A stretch of DNA of 64,000 nucleotides from Megalonaias nervosa (lineage: Eukaryota; Mollusca; Bivalvia; Unionida; Unionidae). Location: the NCBI GenBank assembly GCA_016617855.1, contig JAECUM010003679.1, positions 62,001-126,000 of the forward strand. Reading direction: 5' to 3'. Below, in pieces: positions 34,495-45,464 of the stretch. The notes under the pieces are model-generated. The model worked only from the letters and a program-made list of their open reading frames with translations. It did not search any database and was not told the origin of the DNA. Position 1 is the first letter of the stretch. Each line of letters begins with the position of its first letter. The position numbers and the translations under genes are program-made.

Positions 34495-36362
34495 TGTTTC
34501 TTGCATTGGTCTCACTTCTCCTTGTTTAGCGTCCACTTCTCCCTGTTTAGCTCCCACTTCTCCCAGTTCTGACCAAAAGGAGAAGTCACTTCTCTCTAAA
34601 ATTTAAGTCTAGCTTGACCCCTGTGGTAGGTTGTGAATTTGTATCTTCAGTTGTCAGCATTCAGCCTTAGGTACACTGCCTTTTTGATCTTTAGTCTGGC
34701 ACACATGTTCTTCTGAGTACCTTTCACACTAGATAGACTGGCTTGAAACAAACATACTCTTTACTGAGATATTTGTTGAAAGATTTCTACATTAAAAACT
34801 GACACGTTTGAGTCATTGATACTCCTATGAGAAAGCATTCTGTGTTGACATGGTAATGATCACTAGACAGGAAATGAGATGAAAGTTTTTGTTTTCTGGT
34901 TGGGTATAGCAAGTCAATGAATAGGCATCATTAACCGACTGTTATATGGGGATACGAGTTGCATATCTGAATAATTAGAACGTTGGGTTTATTATTTGGG
35001 TAGAAGGAAAGGAAGTCCATTAGTTGTCCAATGGTAAAATTCTGGACATCGTGGAGAAGTTAGGCACATAATACTCTGTGACATGCATTACCAAACCTGT
35101 CTGGACTGGACCTGACCAGGTTAAAAAAAAAACAACCAAACATTTTGATAAGCGTAATACAGAGCAACTTACAATTTTTTTTTAAACAGTATGCATTCTG
35201 TCTTTGCCAAAGCAATTTAATTGCAGCCTTAATATCTGTTAACAAAATATACATGCAGTACTCCCTTATTATAATGCTGTAGTCATACAAGTAATATTCT
35301 TTATAGGTGAGAATGCCTTATATTGAGGTAATCAATATGGTAAACATGATATGTCAAATAATTAATGAGATACTGAGACACCTTATAGTCAGAAAGGTCT
35401 GTACAAATTAGTAAAACCTCCAATTGTGACCCCATCTGGAATAAGACCTCTCCCCAGCAGCAACCATATTAGGCCATAACCATTTACTTTGTAAAAGCAG
35501 AGTGTTTGTTTTAAATCTGGTGTCATCCCAATGGAGATCACTTTGGTACTGTAAGAATGCATCGTAAAATTACTGTCCTTTATCTAAATTTTCTTCTTTT
35601 TTTTTTATTTTAGCAACGACGGATTCGTGATCTGTTTGCAGAAGATATTGCAGAAGATGAGGCAAGCTTACTTAGTAATGGAAGGTATGGAAATTAATTA
35701 TGTTATTTACAGGGCTGAGCAACTCCCATGTCCCAAAATCCAGAACAGTTGGTATTTTTGGTTGGGCTAGTGAAACTTTCCAAGGGGCTTGTCTGGGACC
35801 AATCAGAATTGGTCGGTATGAAATGTCAGACAACTGCAGATTTCTAACTCTTATTCACATCCTCAGGGCCGAAACTTGACTTCGGATTTGCAGATTTAGT
35901 TGCCACTAAGGTCTTATTTTATGTCAGCCAAAAAAACTGAGTAGAGATGGTGGGGTAGAGAGACTGATTCAATTTGTTGATATTGCTAAAGTTCATCAAT
36001 GAATTAGTCCTGTTCCACCAACTTTTCCTTACCAAAAAGAATGAAATATCATGGTTGTGTCAACAAGTAATGCTTGAAACTTAAGCCTGAATCAGTCAAA
36101 CAAGAATTTTCAAAACAACTTTCTAAAAAATGATGGCAGAATAAAATTTGAAGCAAAATAATTGGAGGAATATGGGTATGTTGTAAAGAAAAAAGAAAAA
36201 GAAAAAAAATGTGAATGATATTGGTAAGGATGTGAAGAATAAATTCTTGTTCAAATGCTGCATTTAGTTCAAAACTTATAAAGATGAATCCATGACAATT
36301 AAACAGTGACACTTCTGTAAAATGCAAATTTAGCCGTTGTAAAAAACTAAATATGTGACACT

Positions 36363-36448
<86 letters not shown>

Positions 36449-37892
36449 CATATATATACAGACCTGTTTACCCATCCATATTTTACCGTATTTGTACGGA
36501 ATAAAGCCCATCCGTACGGTCATTTATATGAAAATATGATTTGAGGTTGCAATTATTAAGTAAGTTTTTTAAATTAATTTTTAAGCGGTTTTTCTTCGGT
36601 CCACATCCGCAATCTGTGCCACATCACTGATTTTAACATTCTCAACATCCAGTTGTTTAAACAAAGAAAATGCTGCCGCCAAGAAAGTTTCAGCATGAAA
36701 CTGATGATGAAAATGGAAAATTTAAACATAGCAGCATTTTCTACCAGTTTATAATACTCTGTCGCCATGCCTTAAACCATCATCTAAACGACATTTTGTG
36801 CTCTGCACTGTTTGCGACTTAAGACTTTTCTTGTGCACATGGTGGAAGGAAAGACTGTTCACAGCACGTGGAATCAGAAAATCATGCAAAATTGGAATCT
36901 TTAGTGAAGGGAAATAGAAATATTTTGTCAATGATGAAGGGAAAGGAAGTTAGTGATCAACACATACTTCAAAAGCAAATAACACGTGCTGAGGCAATTC
37001 TATGTGAGTTGATCGTAAATATGAATTTGTCATTGAGCACAGCTGACAAGTTAAAATGTTACAGATCAGAGATCCTCACTAGGCAATCAGACCATTGAGG
37101 TTCTATTGGTCCTGAAGTCAAAACCAAAGAATTTTGCCTAAGAGTGGACAGATGACCAGCTGAATAGGATAAAGAGTGCCTATTATGTCGCCATTAAAAA
37201 CCCATAGACTAAGCCTTCATTAAAATATTAATTCCAAGTGGATCAGTTTGATATTGTTGACAGATTTTGTACAAAATAATATACGGAGCTCATTCCCATT
37301 CTAGTAAATGTTGACAAAGCTGATACTAGATTTTATGAAATAAACAAGATTTCCTTCACCTGTCTAGATGAAGTTAATATTTTCTGAGTGGATGTGTGGT
37401 AACAATGTCTGTCATAATGTTTTATATTAAGTCTTTCTTAACCATGTAAAATGTAGAGAATTGGCTTTATTTAAAATGTTATGGATATGTGTGAAGCTGA
37501 GAAAACAGATTTTCATGAGAAAGTAATGGAGGTAAATAATGGAATGAATTTGGGTATGTGGAGGTATTCTTTTGGTTTTTATCACTATAATATAAACAGG
37601 ATTTTTAAGTCAGTGGTGTTCAATTTCTGCAGATTTTGCCTTGAAACACACAATTGCCTGAATACCAGTGTCATTACAAGTTAGAAGTTATTTACGGAAT
37701 ATTGTATAGTCAGTATGTCGTGCAATACTACATAATGGTAATTATTGTGTATCGATAGTGACTACTATTTGTGTGTTGTTTCACAGGTGATATATGTTGT
37801 GTTACGATGTTGAATGAAACTACTGACTGCCATCTAAAAATACTGACAGACATTGCTTAAAATACTGACAAGAAAATGTATGGGTAAACTGG

Positions 37893-37951
<59 letters not shown>

Positions 37952-40900
37952 TTAAATCACACAACAATATGATACATATCCATGAATTATCACATTATAT
38001 TCTCTTTGTTGTTTCACTGCAGACATCGTAGCGATATGACTGAAAAATTGTTAAAGCTACATTAAAAATCATAATCACATCACATCTCTTTGTTGTTTCA
38101 GATTTACATGTTTGGTATGTAATCACAGGCCAATTTTTGATACTGTAAATATGCTAGCTGTTCATCGCAGGGGGAAGAAACATGAAGCAAGTAAGCATTA
38201 CACAGATCTTACTACATAAGGGGGTTCAAATACAGAGATCAAATATGAGAATCAAGGAACATCATTATGTTAAATCCTTTTTATGGCTTATACTGACATT
38301 TTTTAGATTGTACACTTCAAGGAAAATGTTGTATTTGTTGTTATATCATAGTATTTGCAATTGCATGTTCACCAGGCAGATTTAGTGGTGATTTTTTTTC
38401 TTTCTCTTTGCTCCCCCAACTAAATGCAGGATCACTTATACTATGGCCCCATTGTTGTAGTTAAGCTTTTTCTATAGCCCGTGTCGTAATTGTAGCTAAT
38501 GCTATAGTCCTTTGTCATACTTGTAGTTTATTCTATAGCCACAGTGTCATAATTGTAGCTTATGTCTATAGCCCCTGTGTCATACTTGTAGTTTATTCTG
38601 TTGCCCTTGTGTCATGATTGTAACTTATTCTGTAGCCCCAATGTCATTATTGTAGATTATGCTATAGCTTCAGTGTCATGTTGTGGCTTATGCTATATCC
38701 CCAGTGTTGTAATTATAGGTTAAGCTTCAGCCCCAGTGTCATATTGTAGTTTATGCAATAGCCCTGGTGTTTTAGTCAGGACTTGATATTACAGATGCCC
38801 ATTGTCTCAAATTGGGCTTGAGTGTCCTGAATTGCTGAGCCTATTCTTGATTCATCATAGACAAATTCATGTGGTTCTTTTTCTAAAAAAAACCCATAGC
38901 TCTCCCCCCCCCCCTTGCAATTGGCACAAGTTGAAGCCACATGAGAGTCAGTTTGGTCCTTTCAAGTCTTTTCTGGCAAGTTGTAACATTATCAGTTTTC
39001 AACATATAACTCGAGTGTTTTTGGAGCTTTCCAGTCTTTTTTGGTAATTTGCAACACAAGATAAGTTTCCCGCATATACTGTGCTATTATAATCAGAACA
39101 GTTTGTTTCATTTCTTCCCCATCTTTTCCAGTAATTTGTGTTATATATCAGTTTATCACCATTATCCAGAATGCTTCATTTGATTTTCTTCATGATGTAC
39201 TGTGTTGTTTGTTTTTTTTTTTAATTAGATTTCTACAACATTTGTGTTTATTTGCAACTATAATTGACAGTGTTTCTATAAACCTTTTGTGTGTGCCTCG
39301 ACTTTAAAATGTCAGACAGTGATTGTAAGCCCACCTCAATTACCATGAAATGATATTGGAAAAGAAGCTTCTATCAAAGCTGAAAATAGCCAGAAGCAGT
39401 TTTTTTTTGCTGTGGTAAGTGTCCCTAATTTTTTCAATAGAATCACAATCTTTTTACCAGCTTGTCCCTAATTTCCCTGGTCCCTGGTTGGCACTGGTTA
39501 TTTCTGGCTATACCCACAGTGGTAGCATTGGCATTAAGAATTGTGTACACCATTGATGTATACATTTTTTTTTTCTTCTTTTTATTGGGAAATATCAGTT
39601 TTGCTCATATTATTAACAATGTGGGTATATACAGGCATCATCTTTTGTCAGAAAGAACTCAGATTCAGCATTAGTATGACAGCAGCATCATACTTTCAAT
39701 AGATTACGGGTAAGAAATATTACCATGAAATTATGGTTCTTCATTCTTATGCCATTTATTTGCATTTTTTGTCTGATTAGTTTAGGGCTGTTCCATTTAA
39801 ACATACATGGTACCCAGGGAAGGCATTTTTAGAATATATGCCAGGGTTCTTTGATTTCAAAGACTTCGTATTAACATAAGAAAATTCTAAATTGCATCTA
39901 TTGGTGAGTACCCAACATTAAAAGTGCCTTTCCTGGGTCCCATGTATGTTTTACTGGAACAGCTCTTAACATTATGCTGGAATAAGGAATATATTGTCAC
40001 TGGAATCTTTCAACATTTGCAGATTTAAAACACTTTAATAGAAAGAAAAGGGAGTTACAGGCTCTGATTCAGAAGAGACAGCATGAGAAGTTTCTTCATG
40101 ATGGTACAACTAACATTGACCAAGTAAGATTTTTGTAACATTTTTCTCACTAAACACTAGGGCTGCAGTGGGTACCAAATTTAGAACTTGAATCCTCAAA
40201 TTGGACAACTCTACTTTGAGTACTCAAAATTGCAATCTCTGATGATTTTATTTCTTGTCTTGTCACAGAACATTCCTATGCACCCACCATTCCAAAAGTT
40301 TTTTGAAAATTCAGCTTCAAAAGTACATTGTTCTTAGATAAAAATGACTCAGCTTGTCCATCATTGTCTTTTGACCAATCAGGTCACAGTATTCCAGTCA
40401 CATATTGTATCTTCATGCCAAGCCAGGGTGACCATGGCCACAAGTCGCTTTACTGTAGGGAAATGGATTGGCAGAAATAATTGGTAGAAATGTTAGCAGA
40501 CTACACATTAGGCATGAAAAGTTGAATATTTGAACAAATATTGACACAGCTTTATTAATGTAACATAGTATATCAAGGATGGCCACCTAGACGACCTTTA
40601 GGAGCCGCAATACTGGAAGCAGTATTGGAAAGAGCCATTCATATATTTTTCAAACATACAAAAAATGTAAATATGAAGCTGAGAATAGAGGATTTAAGAC
40701 AGATTGGGAAGAGGAATTTCTTTTTGTGGAGAGTAACGGTTATATAAAATAATCTTTTCTGAACATTATTCAATGTTATTCAGCAGATTTTGATATAAAT
40801 AACTAAATATAAAAATCCAGTTATTTTAAGTACATCATAAGAGCTGCACCACAGGCTTGCGCAAGCTGTGATGTGGCCACCTCAGTAGTATAGTTTGCAA

Positions 40901-43098
40901 AATCATTGTTATCAACAGGTGATGTGTAAATGTTCTCCATGGTCTTTCTGTTGAAAGAACTCTAGTGGTTCAGTTAAGGAAAATTCAGCCTAAATGAGAA
41001 GAAAATTTTAAGTAATATGGCATCCAGATTATTATTATTATTAGTTGTCTCCTTTTGTTATGTACTTGAGTCCTAAATTTGCATTAAAGTCTCAGATGTA
41101 CCTAACTTGTACTTGAGTACATCTACAAGTTGCAGCCCTACTACATGCCCGTTGAACCTAATATCTTTTATTTGATGTATATTGTAATGTTATCTTGAAT
41201 TAACATGATAGTAAACTGAGTTTTGACGGTTTTGGTGGCCTATTGGTTAGACCAGCCACCTTGGATTTGGGAGGTCATGGGTTCAAACCCCAGCTGAGTT
41301 GTACCAAAGACTTATAAAAATGGTGCCAGCAGCTGCCTTACTTGGTGCTCAGCATTAAGAGGTTAGTGTTAGGACTAGCCGGCCTGGTGTAAGGATAATG
41401 TGACTGGGTGGGACATGATGCTATATGTATGTGGCTTGATTCCCCAGTGCTAGACATCACTATAAACTGTCACACTGCAGACATCATAGCGATAGGACTG
41501 AAAAATTGTTGAAGGTACGTTGAAAATCCAAAACACACACACACACACACACACACAGTAAACTGAGTTTAAATCATAACAATCTCCAATAAATAATTTT
41601 GAGTCATCATAACTGCAGATAAATGTATTTTTTTGTTTTGCTTGCTTTACTAAAGCATGCACCCCCATCCTTCCCACCTCACAGTTTGTTATATTACCAG
41701 ACCTAATTGTATAGATGTCAGATAAATTTGTTACACATTAATTTTGCTGTACTTACATAAAAATTATCATCTTAGTATCAAATTTTACATCATAGCTGCC
41801 AAATAACCATTCTGAAGTTGCTGTTTGGATTTACTTGTTTATTTCTAGAAGTATTCTTTTTATTGCTGATACCACCTTACTTTGATAATCAATTGCATCC
41901 TTGCCAAGTGCTCTTTCAGGACCACAAAGGCATCACAAATAACAAAAACATTTGTTCCCAAGATTAATTAAAATCTTGTATGATTCTAACATTCAGCAAT
42001 ATGAACTATAATGCAGAAGTAAGCCAAAAACAGGGTTTTAGCCAGTATTTAACAAAAATCATGATAGTATGTAGAATGTTTTAATGTTTTAATCCATGAT
42101 TTACAAAAAAATTCTGATTTTCACTTCCAGGCAGTCCCATCTTACAGAGGTCTTGGTAATGTGGCCCCATATAATCCATGTGTGAAAAGGAAAAGGTTGA
42201 AACCCTACGATCGAAAGATGCAGTTGGATTTGTCATCAACCGACCAGCATACGCCATATTCTGTGAGCACTGATACAACATCATTTAATCAGTTACCTGG
42301 AAATAGATTTCCATCTCCACACAGTGGACAGAATATATCTCGGTTTGGCTTGGTTGTGAAGGATATAAGCCAAAGTGATCCAGTTAAAGTGGACCTGGGC
42401 AGGTCTAGCCTGAATATAATTAATATATCTTCTCAGATTCATGCAAAACAAAATTGTGGCAAGAAAAATGAAACTAAAATTATTGTTTCAGGTAAAAATA
42501 AGAAAGCACTGGAAGATCTAATAAAACTCCACAGTAAGGGACCTGTTCAACATCCCAATAGTCTTAAGAAATTAGTTGACAGATCAAGAAAGAGTGATGT
42601 AATTATTCCATATATAAGCAACAAGGCAAGACAGCAGGAAGACAGTCATTCAGAGAGTAATATAGGCTCAGCTCCTCAAAACTGTGACCAAAATCTTGGA
42701 AATCTTTATATACCAAGTAAAGAGGTTGTAAAGTTTGAACTTAAACAGGCTGACTTAGAAACACGAAGGTACAAATCCAAATCATTTATCCCAAAATCCT
42801 CAGAGAAAACTTTGGATTTACGGGTTGGTTTCAAGTCGTTCAAGGAAAGATCCAAGTCCCAGAAATGCTTATCAGGAAAAGATGCCATCCAGTCCACTAT
42901 GGCAGTAACGGCAAAGGAAGACACCTCCATGACTAGAGCAGAGAAAGCTCTGATGCTTAGAGGGTAGGCATTGTCAGTTAAACTTATTTAAAATAACATT
43001 GATGTCATGTGACCTTTATTGAGCCTGCATTAGGAAATGGCAAGACATAAGTATAATTTTTGAGAGCTTTTATACTACCTATGTCATTGGTGTATGTA

Positions 43099-43161
<63 letters not shown>

Positions 43162-45464
43162 GCCTCACCCGCCCACCCCCCAAAGGGAGGTGGCCCACGG
43201 GGACACACTTTGTGCATATGGTATATGTACATTATTTGTACATTTTGATAATGTTTTTGCATTTAGTTCATGGCCAGTTATTTTTTGCACCAAGTATACA
43301 TAACAGTATACCTGTAATCATAAAACTTGGTGAGGAATGGCATCTTGATAAATACTAGATCCTGATAACAAACATAGGTCACTGTGACCAGTATTTTGCA
43401 GTATTGTTAAATTGTTTTATATTTCAAGCACTGTTTATGCTAGAATTAGTAATCCAGATGATTCTGTGCATCACTGTTAGTACCCACTCTTATGATAAAA
43501 GAAGGACACTGACTTACACAGTTACATTAGATGTTGTTTTTGCATTTAGCAGAGTACATAGATTTTTCGTATGCTGTGTACATACTGTCTTTTCAAGATT
43601 CGTGAATTTTGGCGAGGAGATGCATCTTGATGAGCGCTATACCCTTGTTGCAAAATAATATCAGTGTGACCATATATTTTGCTTCATTGACTTTGATTCT
43701 GTGTTGGTAGTTCATTTCACATGTTCTGTTCATGCTAAAATCATAAAAACTGATATGCACCTCTGATAGTACCATAACAATGCAATAATAGAAGTTCATT
43801 GTTTTTTACATTTCACATTTTACTGACTCTAGTCAAGTATTTCCATTTATCTCATGACCACTGAGATTTTTTAATGCTGAATACATGTTACTCTACCAAG
43901 AATCATAATGGAATGCATCTTGATGAATATACATACATTGCAAAAGTAGGTCACTATGACTCATGCACTTCATTGACATTGATCACATTCTGTGTTTGAA
44001 GTTGATTTCTTAGCGTCTACTCATGCTAGAATCATCAAACTTTCATAGTGCCATATCATTACAACCAGAGAAAGTCATGGTGATTTATATTTTACCTTTC
44101 ATTGGCTTTGGTCAAGTTCTTTAGCATTTTACATGTACTTATATTCAGGTAGGTTTTTGAGATACTATATGCATACTAATATACCAAGAATTATGAAACA
44201 TGGTGAGGGAATGCATCTTGATAATACACGTTCATTGCAAAAGGTCTCTTTGGTCGTTAATGCTTCAGTGATTTTGTTGAAATTTAAAATTGAAAATTCA
44301 TTGTTTGGATACCGTTCATTTTAGTCACGAAACTGAGAATTGAATGCATTTTTGTTTACTATTGCACTTCAATCAAAGGTCAGAGTGACTTGTATTTTTT
44401 GCTTTATTAACATGATTCAGGTATATGCATTTAGCTCTTGACCACAGATTTTTGCACACTGTATTCAAACCAGTGTATATGGCCCATTTCAACCAGTGCT
44501 ATTGAAAACTGGAATATACTTATTCATTGTAGTTCCCATATTAATGACTATACATTGTTTAATGTGATAGGTTACTCTCGATGGGTTAACTGTTCATTGT
44601 ACATGTGAGCGATTAAGTATTAGATGAGTGGATTGCATCAATTTCGTTACAGGCCTCAGTTGTATTGACCAATCAAGGTGGTTATTTTTTGAAAATTTGT
44701 AAAAATACTCTATGATTTTTATCAACTTGTTATATAACACCTGTACTTTGAAATCATGAAAAGGATGGGGGGTATGAATATCAGTTATGCCCCTTCAAAA
44801 AGGCCAACATTTTATAGATCAGGATCACTTTAGTGTGAATTTATTTTCTGTATTGGCAATTCATATTTACAATGGCTGTTGGAGACTTCAGAAAGTCTTG
44901 TAGAGGCATGTATTGTAATTGGTATTATATTCTGGTTTCAATGACAATGGCAATGATGGGATCATTAATATTAAGGATTTGGGTTCAAGTTTCTTTCTTA
45001 AGTTTCTCTTGGTTTGATACATTGTGAGTGCATCGCAAGAATATTGTGTCCCTGTTATTGTGAAGTTTTTTGTTTGATCAGGACAAAGAGTAAAGAAAGG
45101 TATTTTTCAGCAAAAACATATCACAACATCTTGAAAATTTAATAGAAGAACTGTATGAATATATATAACTATACTGCATGGATATGAAATTACTTTTATT
45201 TCATTTGTGACACACTAAAAAGGCCAAACAGAAGGAGCCAATTAGACTAATGTAACTACATACAATGGAAATATCCAAGTGTATGGCATCTGATTATGTT
45301 CAGCCTTGTATTATCCTCTGTTTCAGCTCAAATGCATGATAACTTTTTGATGAGATATAACATCCAATTACAGGGCTGGCTGGAAGAGGGACTGGGACGG
45401 AAAATGGATCAAGGATGAAGATGCCGAGTTTGACTCTGACGAGGAACCACCAAATTTACCTTGA
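30009..45464 (+). CDS. SCNM1: SCNM1, sodium channel modifier 1 / minor-spliceosome zinc-finger protein (complete, 6 coding exons)
   Basis: SCNM1 is a nuclear matrin/U1-type zinc-finger protein. It was first known as a modifier of Scn8a splicing and later as a factor of the U12 (minor) spliceosome. Exons 30009-30059, 35614-35684, 38102-38190, 40023-40123, 42131-42963 and 45374-45464 join in frame to 1236 nt, 411 aa plus stop. The N-terminus MSFKREGDD, the R-R-I-x-D-L block, the finger C44-x2-C47-x14-H62-x5-H68 (HRPIFDT inside) and the C-terminus W-I-K-D-E-D-A-E-F-D-S-D-E-E-P-P all match the family. Vertebrate SCNM1 is about 230 aa; the extra length is almost all in the fifth coding exon, which is Lys/Ser-rich and apparently disordered. 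All introns are GT-AG, none with a U12-type donor. Start choice: 30009 has A at -3 and begins the conserved sequence. An in-frame ATG at 29943 in poor context would add 22 residues. A six-codon uORF lies at 29929-29946. Confidence 0.95.
30129..30293 (-). mobile_element. SINE family 1 copy (minus), 10-bp TSD
   Basis: Shortened reverse copy: TTGTTGTTTG tail, GGGTTTAACGCCATTTTTTC, GGCTATACATGGC, CCATGAGAAGCTACTGG. Direct repeat AATCAAAATT at 30119-30128 and 30294-30303. It lies 70 bp inside SCNM1 intron 1. Confidence 0.85.
30430..30830. repeat. ~60-bp tandem array, about six units
   Basis: The degenerate unit includes CATAGTGAA, GTGTAGCATAGCAAAC and CATAGACCACAGTGAACA. It produces spurious minus-strand ORFs. 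Confidence 0.85.
31536..32842. mobile_element. TIR DNA transposon relic with TA target
   Basis: Left TACCATATTTACTCACTTAT and right (inverted) TACCGTATATACTCACTTAT continue as AAGTTGA on both sides. Both ends abut TA. The right 150 bp match the small element at 61577-61794. The centre is occupied by LINE endonuclease debris rather than a recognisable transposase. Confidence 0.65.
32150..32640 (+). pseudogene. LINE endonuclease-domain fragment
   Basis: Broken frames still give GDLLICFGDLNFHFD (the GDxN-x-H block of apurinic-type endonucleases) near 32342-32386 and VSDHFYDICHLDIS (the SDH block) near 32542-32583. The segment before them has the CPPLSHKKLTEYHTF pattern of the YRPP region. No reverse transcriptase part is present; it is most like CR1/Jockey-type LINEs. 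Confidence 0.55.
34395..34492. repeat. (CTAT)n/(TA)n microsatellite
   Basis: CTAT units pass into about 40 TA units. Confidence 0.98.
35614..35684 (+). CDS. SCNM1: SCNM1 exon: R-R-I-x-D-L block
   Basis: 71 nt, acceptor with a long T tract (TTTTATTTTAG), donor GTATGG, ends in phase 2. It encodes QRRIRDLFAEDIAEDEASLL plus SNG, the acidic segment before the finger. Confidence 0.93.
36364..36458. repeat. (TG)n-(TA)n microsatellite, left of hAT relic
   Basis: (TG)9 followed by about 30 TA units; the tract resumes at 37897 after the hAT relic. Confidence 0.95.
36459..37896 (+). mobile_element. hAT relic inserted in a (TA)n tract
   Basis: Ends CAGACCTGTTTACCCATCCA (left) and AGAGACCAGTTTACCCATAC (right, inverted). 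Both sides are TATATATA, so the 8-bp duplication merges with the microsatellite. Plus-strand remnants at 36810-37095: a BED-finger piece (AHGGRKDCSQHVESENHAKL) and ITRAEAILCELIVNMNLSLS, the A-E-x-x-x-x-x-x-x-x-x-N-x-x-L-S helix before the hAT core. Confidence 0.7.
37897..37943. repeat. (TA)n microsatellite, right of hAT relic
   Basis: Continuation of the tract split by the hAT insertion. Confidence 0.95.
38017..38084 (+). mobile_element. SINE family 2 3'-fragment, 16-bp TSD, at the SCNM1 exon 3 acceptor
   Basis: 68 bp (CTGCAGACATCGTAGCGATA ... GTTAAAGCTACATTAAAAAT) match the 3' part of SINE family 2. The perfect direct repeat TCTCTTTGTTGTTTCA lies at 38001-38016 and 38085-38100; the second copy is the polypyrimidine tract of the exon 3 acceptor. 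Strong 5' truncation is typical of LINE-driven insertion. Confidence 0.92.
38102..38190 (+). CDS. SCNM1: SCNM1 exon: matrin-type C2H2 finger
   Basis: 89 nt, acceptor TCTCTTTGTTGTTTCAG, donor GTAAGC. It encodes the whole zinc finger (C44, C47, H62, H68; FTCLVCNHRPIFD...HRRGKKH). The polypyrimidine tract is one copy of a 16-bp SINE target-site duplication (see 38001-38100). Confidence 0.95.
38440..38775. repeat. ~37-bp tandem array, about nine units
   Basis: Unit close to CTATAGCCCCAGTGTCATAA plus TTGTAGTTTATG, degenerate. Confidence 0.9.
39785..39965. mobile_element. 181-bp MITE with TTAA-type flanks
   Basis: GGGCTGTTCCATTTAAACAT... and (inverted) GAGCTGTTCCAGTAAAACAT... continue as CATGGKACCCAGG. 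Flanks TTTA and TTAA suggest a TTAA target (piggyBac or Kolobok type) with one change. Confidence 0.75.
40023..40123 (+). CDS. SCNM1: SCNM1 exon: basic helix after the finger
   Basis: 101 nt, acceptor ATTTGCAG, donor GTAAGA. It encodes NLKHFNRKKRELQALIQKRQ and onward, a charged helix following the finger as in other SCNM1 proteins. Phase 1 in, phase 0 out. Confidence 0.9.
40158..41140. mobile_element. hAT-type non-autonomous element with a nested second one
   Basis: Ends TAGGGCTGCAGTGGGTACC and (inverted) TAGGGCTGCAACTTGTAGA, then matching GTACTCAA arms. Flanks CTAAACAC and CTACATGC share 5/8 bases. An inner pair of TIRs, AGGATGGCCACC at about 40576 and (inverted) TGAGGTGGCCAC at about 40887 with AGGAGCCGC nearby, marks a second insertion. 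Confidence 0.6.
41224..41556 (+). mobile_element. SINE family 2, near full-length, 14-bp TSD
   Basis: tRNA-like head GGTGGCCTATTGGTTAGACC with B box GGGTTCAAACCCC, body ...CAAAGACTTATAAAAATGG..., GGTTAGTGTTAGGACTAG, GTGACTGGGTGGGACATGAT, and a (CA)n tail. Direct repeat AGTAAACTGAGTTT at 41210-41223 and 41557-41570. Best reference copy of the family in this window. Confidence 0.93.
42131..42963 (+). CDS. SCNM1: SCNM1 large exon: extended Lys/Ser-rich linker
   Basis: 833 nt open throughout, acceptor CACTTCCAG, donor GTAGGC. It starts AVPSYRGLGNVAPYNPC-V-K-R-K-R, which corresponds to the family's H-Y-N-x-C-C-x-R-K patch, and ends T-R-A-E-K-A-L-M-L-R-G. The roughly 230 residues between have no recognisable fold, are rich in K, S, N and Q, and have no counterpart in the shorter vertebrate proteins. 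Confidence 0.93.
43091..43160. repeat. (TG)n-(TA)n microsatellite
   Basis: TG units pass into about 22 TA units; several overlapping spurious ORFs result. Confidence 0.97.
43310..44350. repeat. ~290-bp tandem satellite, about four degenerate units
   Basis: The marker GAATGCATCTTGATGA and variants recurs near 43335, 43618, 43912 and 44211, each followed by '...TTGCAAAAGTAGGTCACT...', 'CATTGAC', and 'CATGCTAGAATCATCAAA'. Confidence 0.8.
45374..45464 (+). CDS. SCNM1: SCNM1 last coding exon: conserved acidic C-terminus
   Basis: 91 nt from acceptor CAATTACAG to TGA at 45462-45464. It encodes AGWKRDWDGKWIKDEDAEFD then SDEEPPNLP, the best-conserved C-terminal block of SCNM1. The reading frame joins the previous exon through a split GGG codon. 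Confidence 0.95.

Larger units (their letters stand above)
30060..35613. other. SCNM1 intron 1, 5.6 kb
   Basis: SINE (30129-30293), ~60-bp tandem array (30430-30830), TIR element with LINE debris (31536-32842), (TA)n tract (34395-34492). A CpG-containing patch at 32840-33060 and a short 'CACTTCTCC' repeat at 34500-34600 are unexplained. 35000-35600 holds nothing I can name. Confidence 0.65.
35685..38101. other. SCNM1 intron 2
   Basis: Contains the (TG)n/(TA)n tract and hAT relic at 36364-37942 and the SINE fragment 38017-38084 right before the next exon. 35690-36360 shows nothing recognised. Confidence 0.7.
38191..40022. other. SCNM1 intron 3
   Basis: Holds the ~37-bp array (38440-38775) and a TTAA MITE (39785-39965). 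The rest is unremarkable AT-rich sequence. Confidence 0.7.
40124..42130. other. SCNM1 intron 4
   Basis: Holds nested TIR elements (40158-41140) and a full SINE family 2 copy (41224-41556). 41600-42130 shows nothing recognised. Confidence 0.7.
42964..45373. other. SCNM1 intron 5
   Basis: (TG)n/(TA)n tract at 43091-43160 and a ~290-bp satellite (43310-44350). 44500-45370 shows nothing recognised. Confidence 0.7.

Noticed and set aside
36049..36544. ORFs on both strands with long Tyr-Ile repeats (also at 43005-43358 and 53354-53566)
   Set aside because: They are translations of (TA)n/(TG)n microsatellites; no splice context or conserved flank.
42706..42930. 74-aa minus-strand ORF
   Set aside because: Shadow of the SCNM1 large exon.
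30060..45373. U12-type introns in SCNM1, which would be fitting for a minor-spliceosome gene
   Set aside because: All donors are GTAAAT, GTATGG, GTAAGC, GTAAGA or GTAGGC; none matches the U12 consensus.
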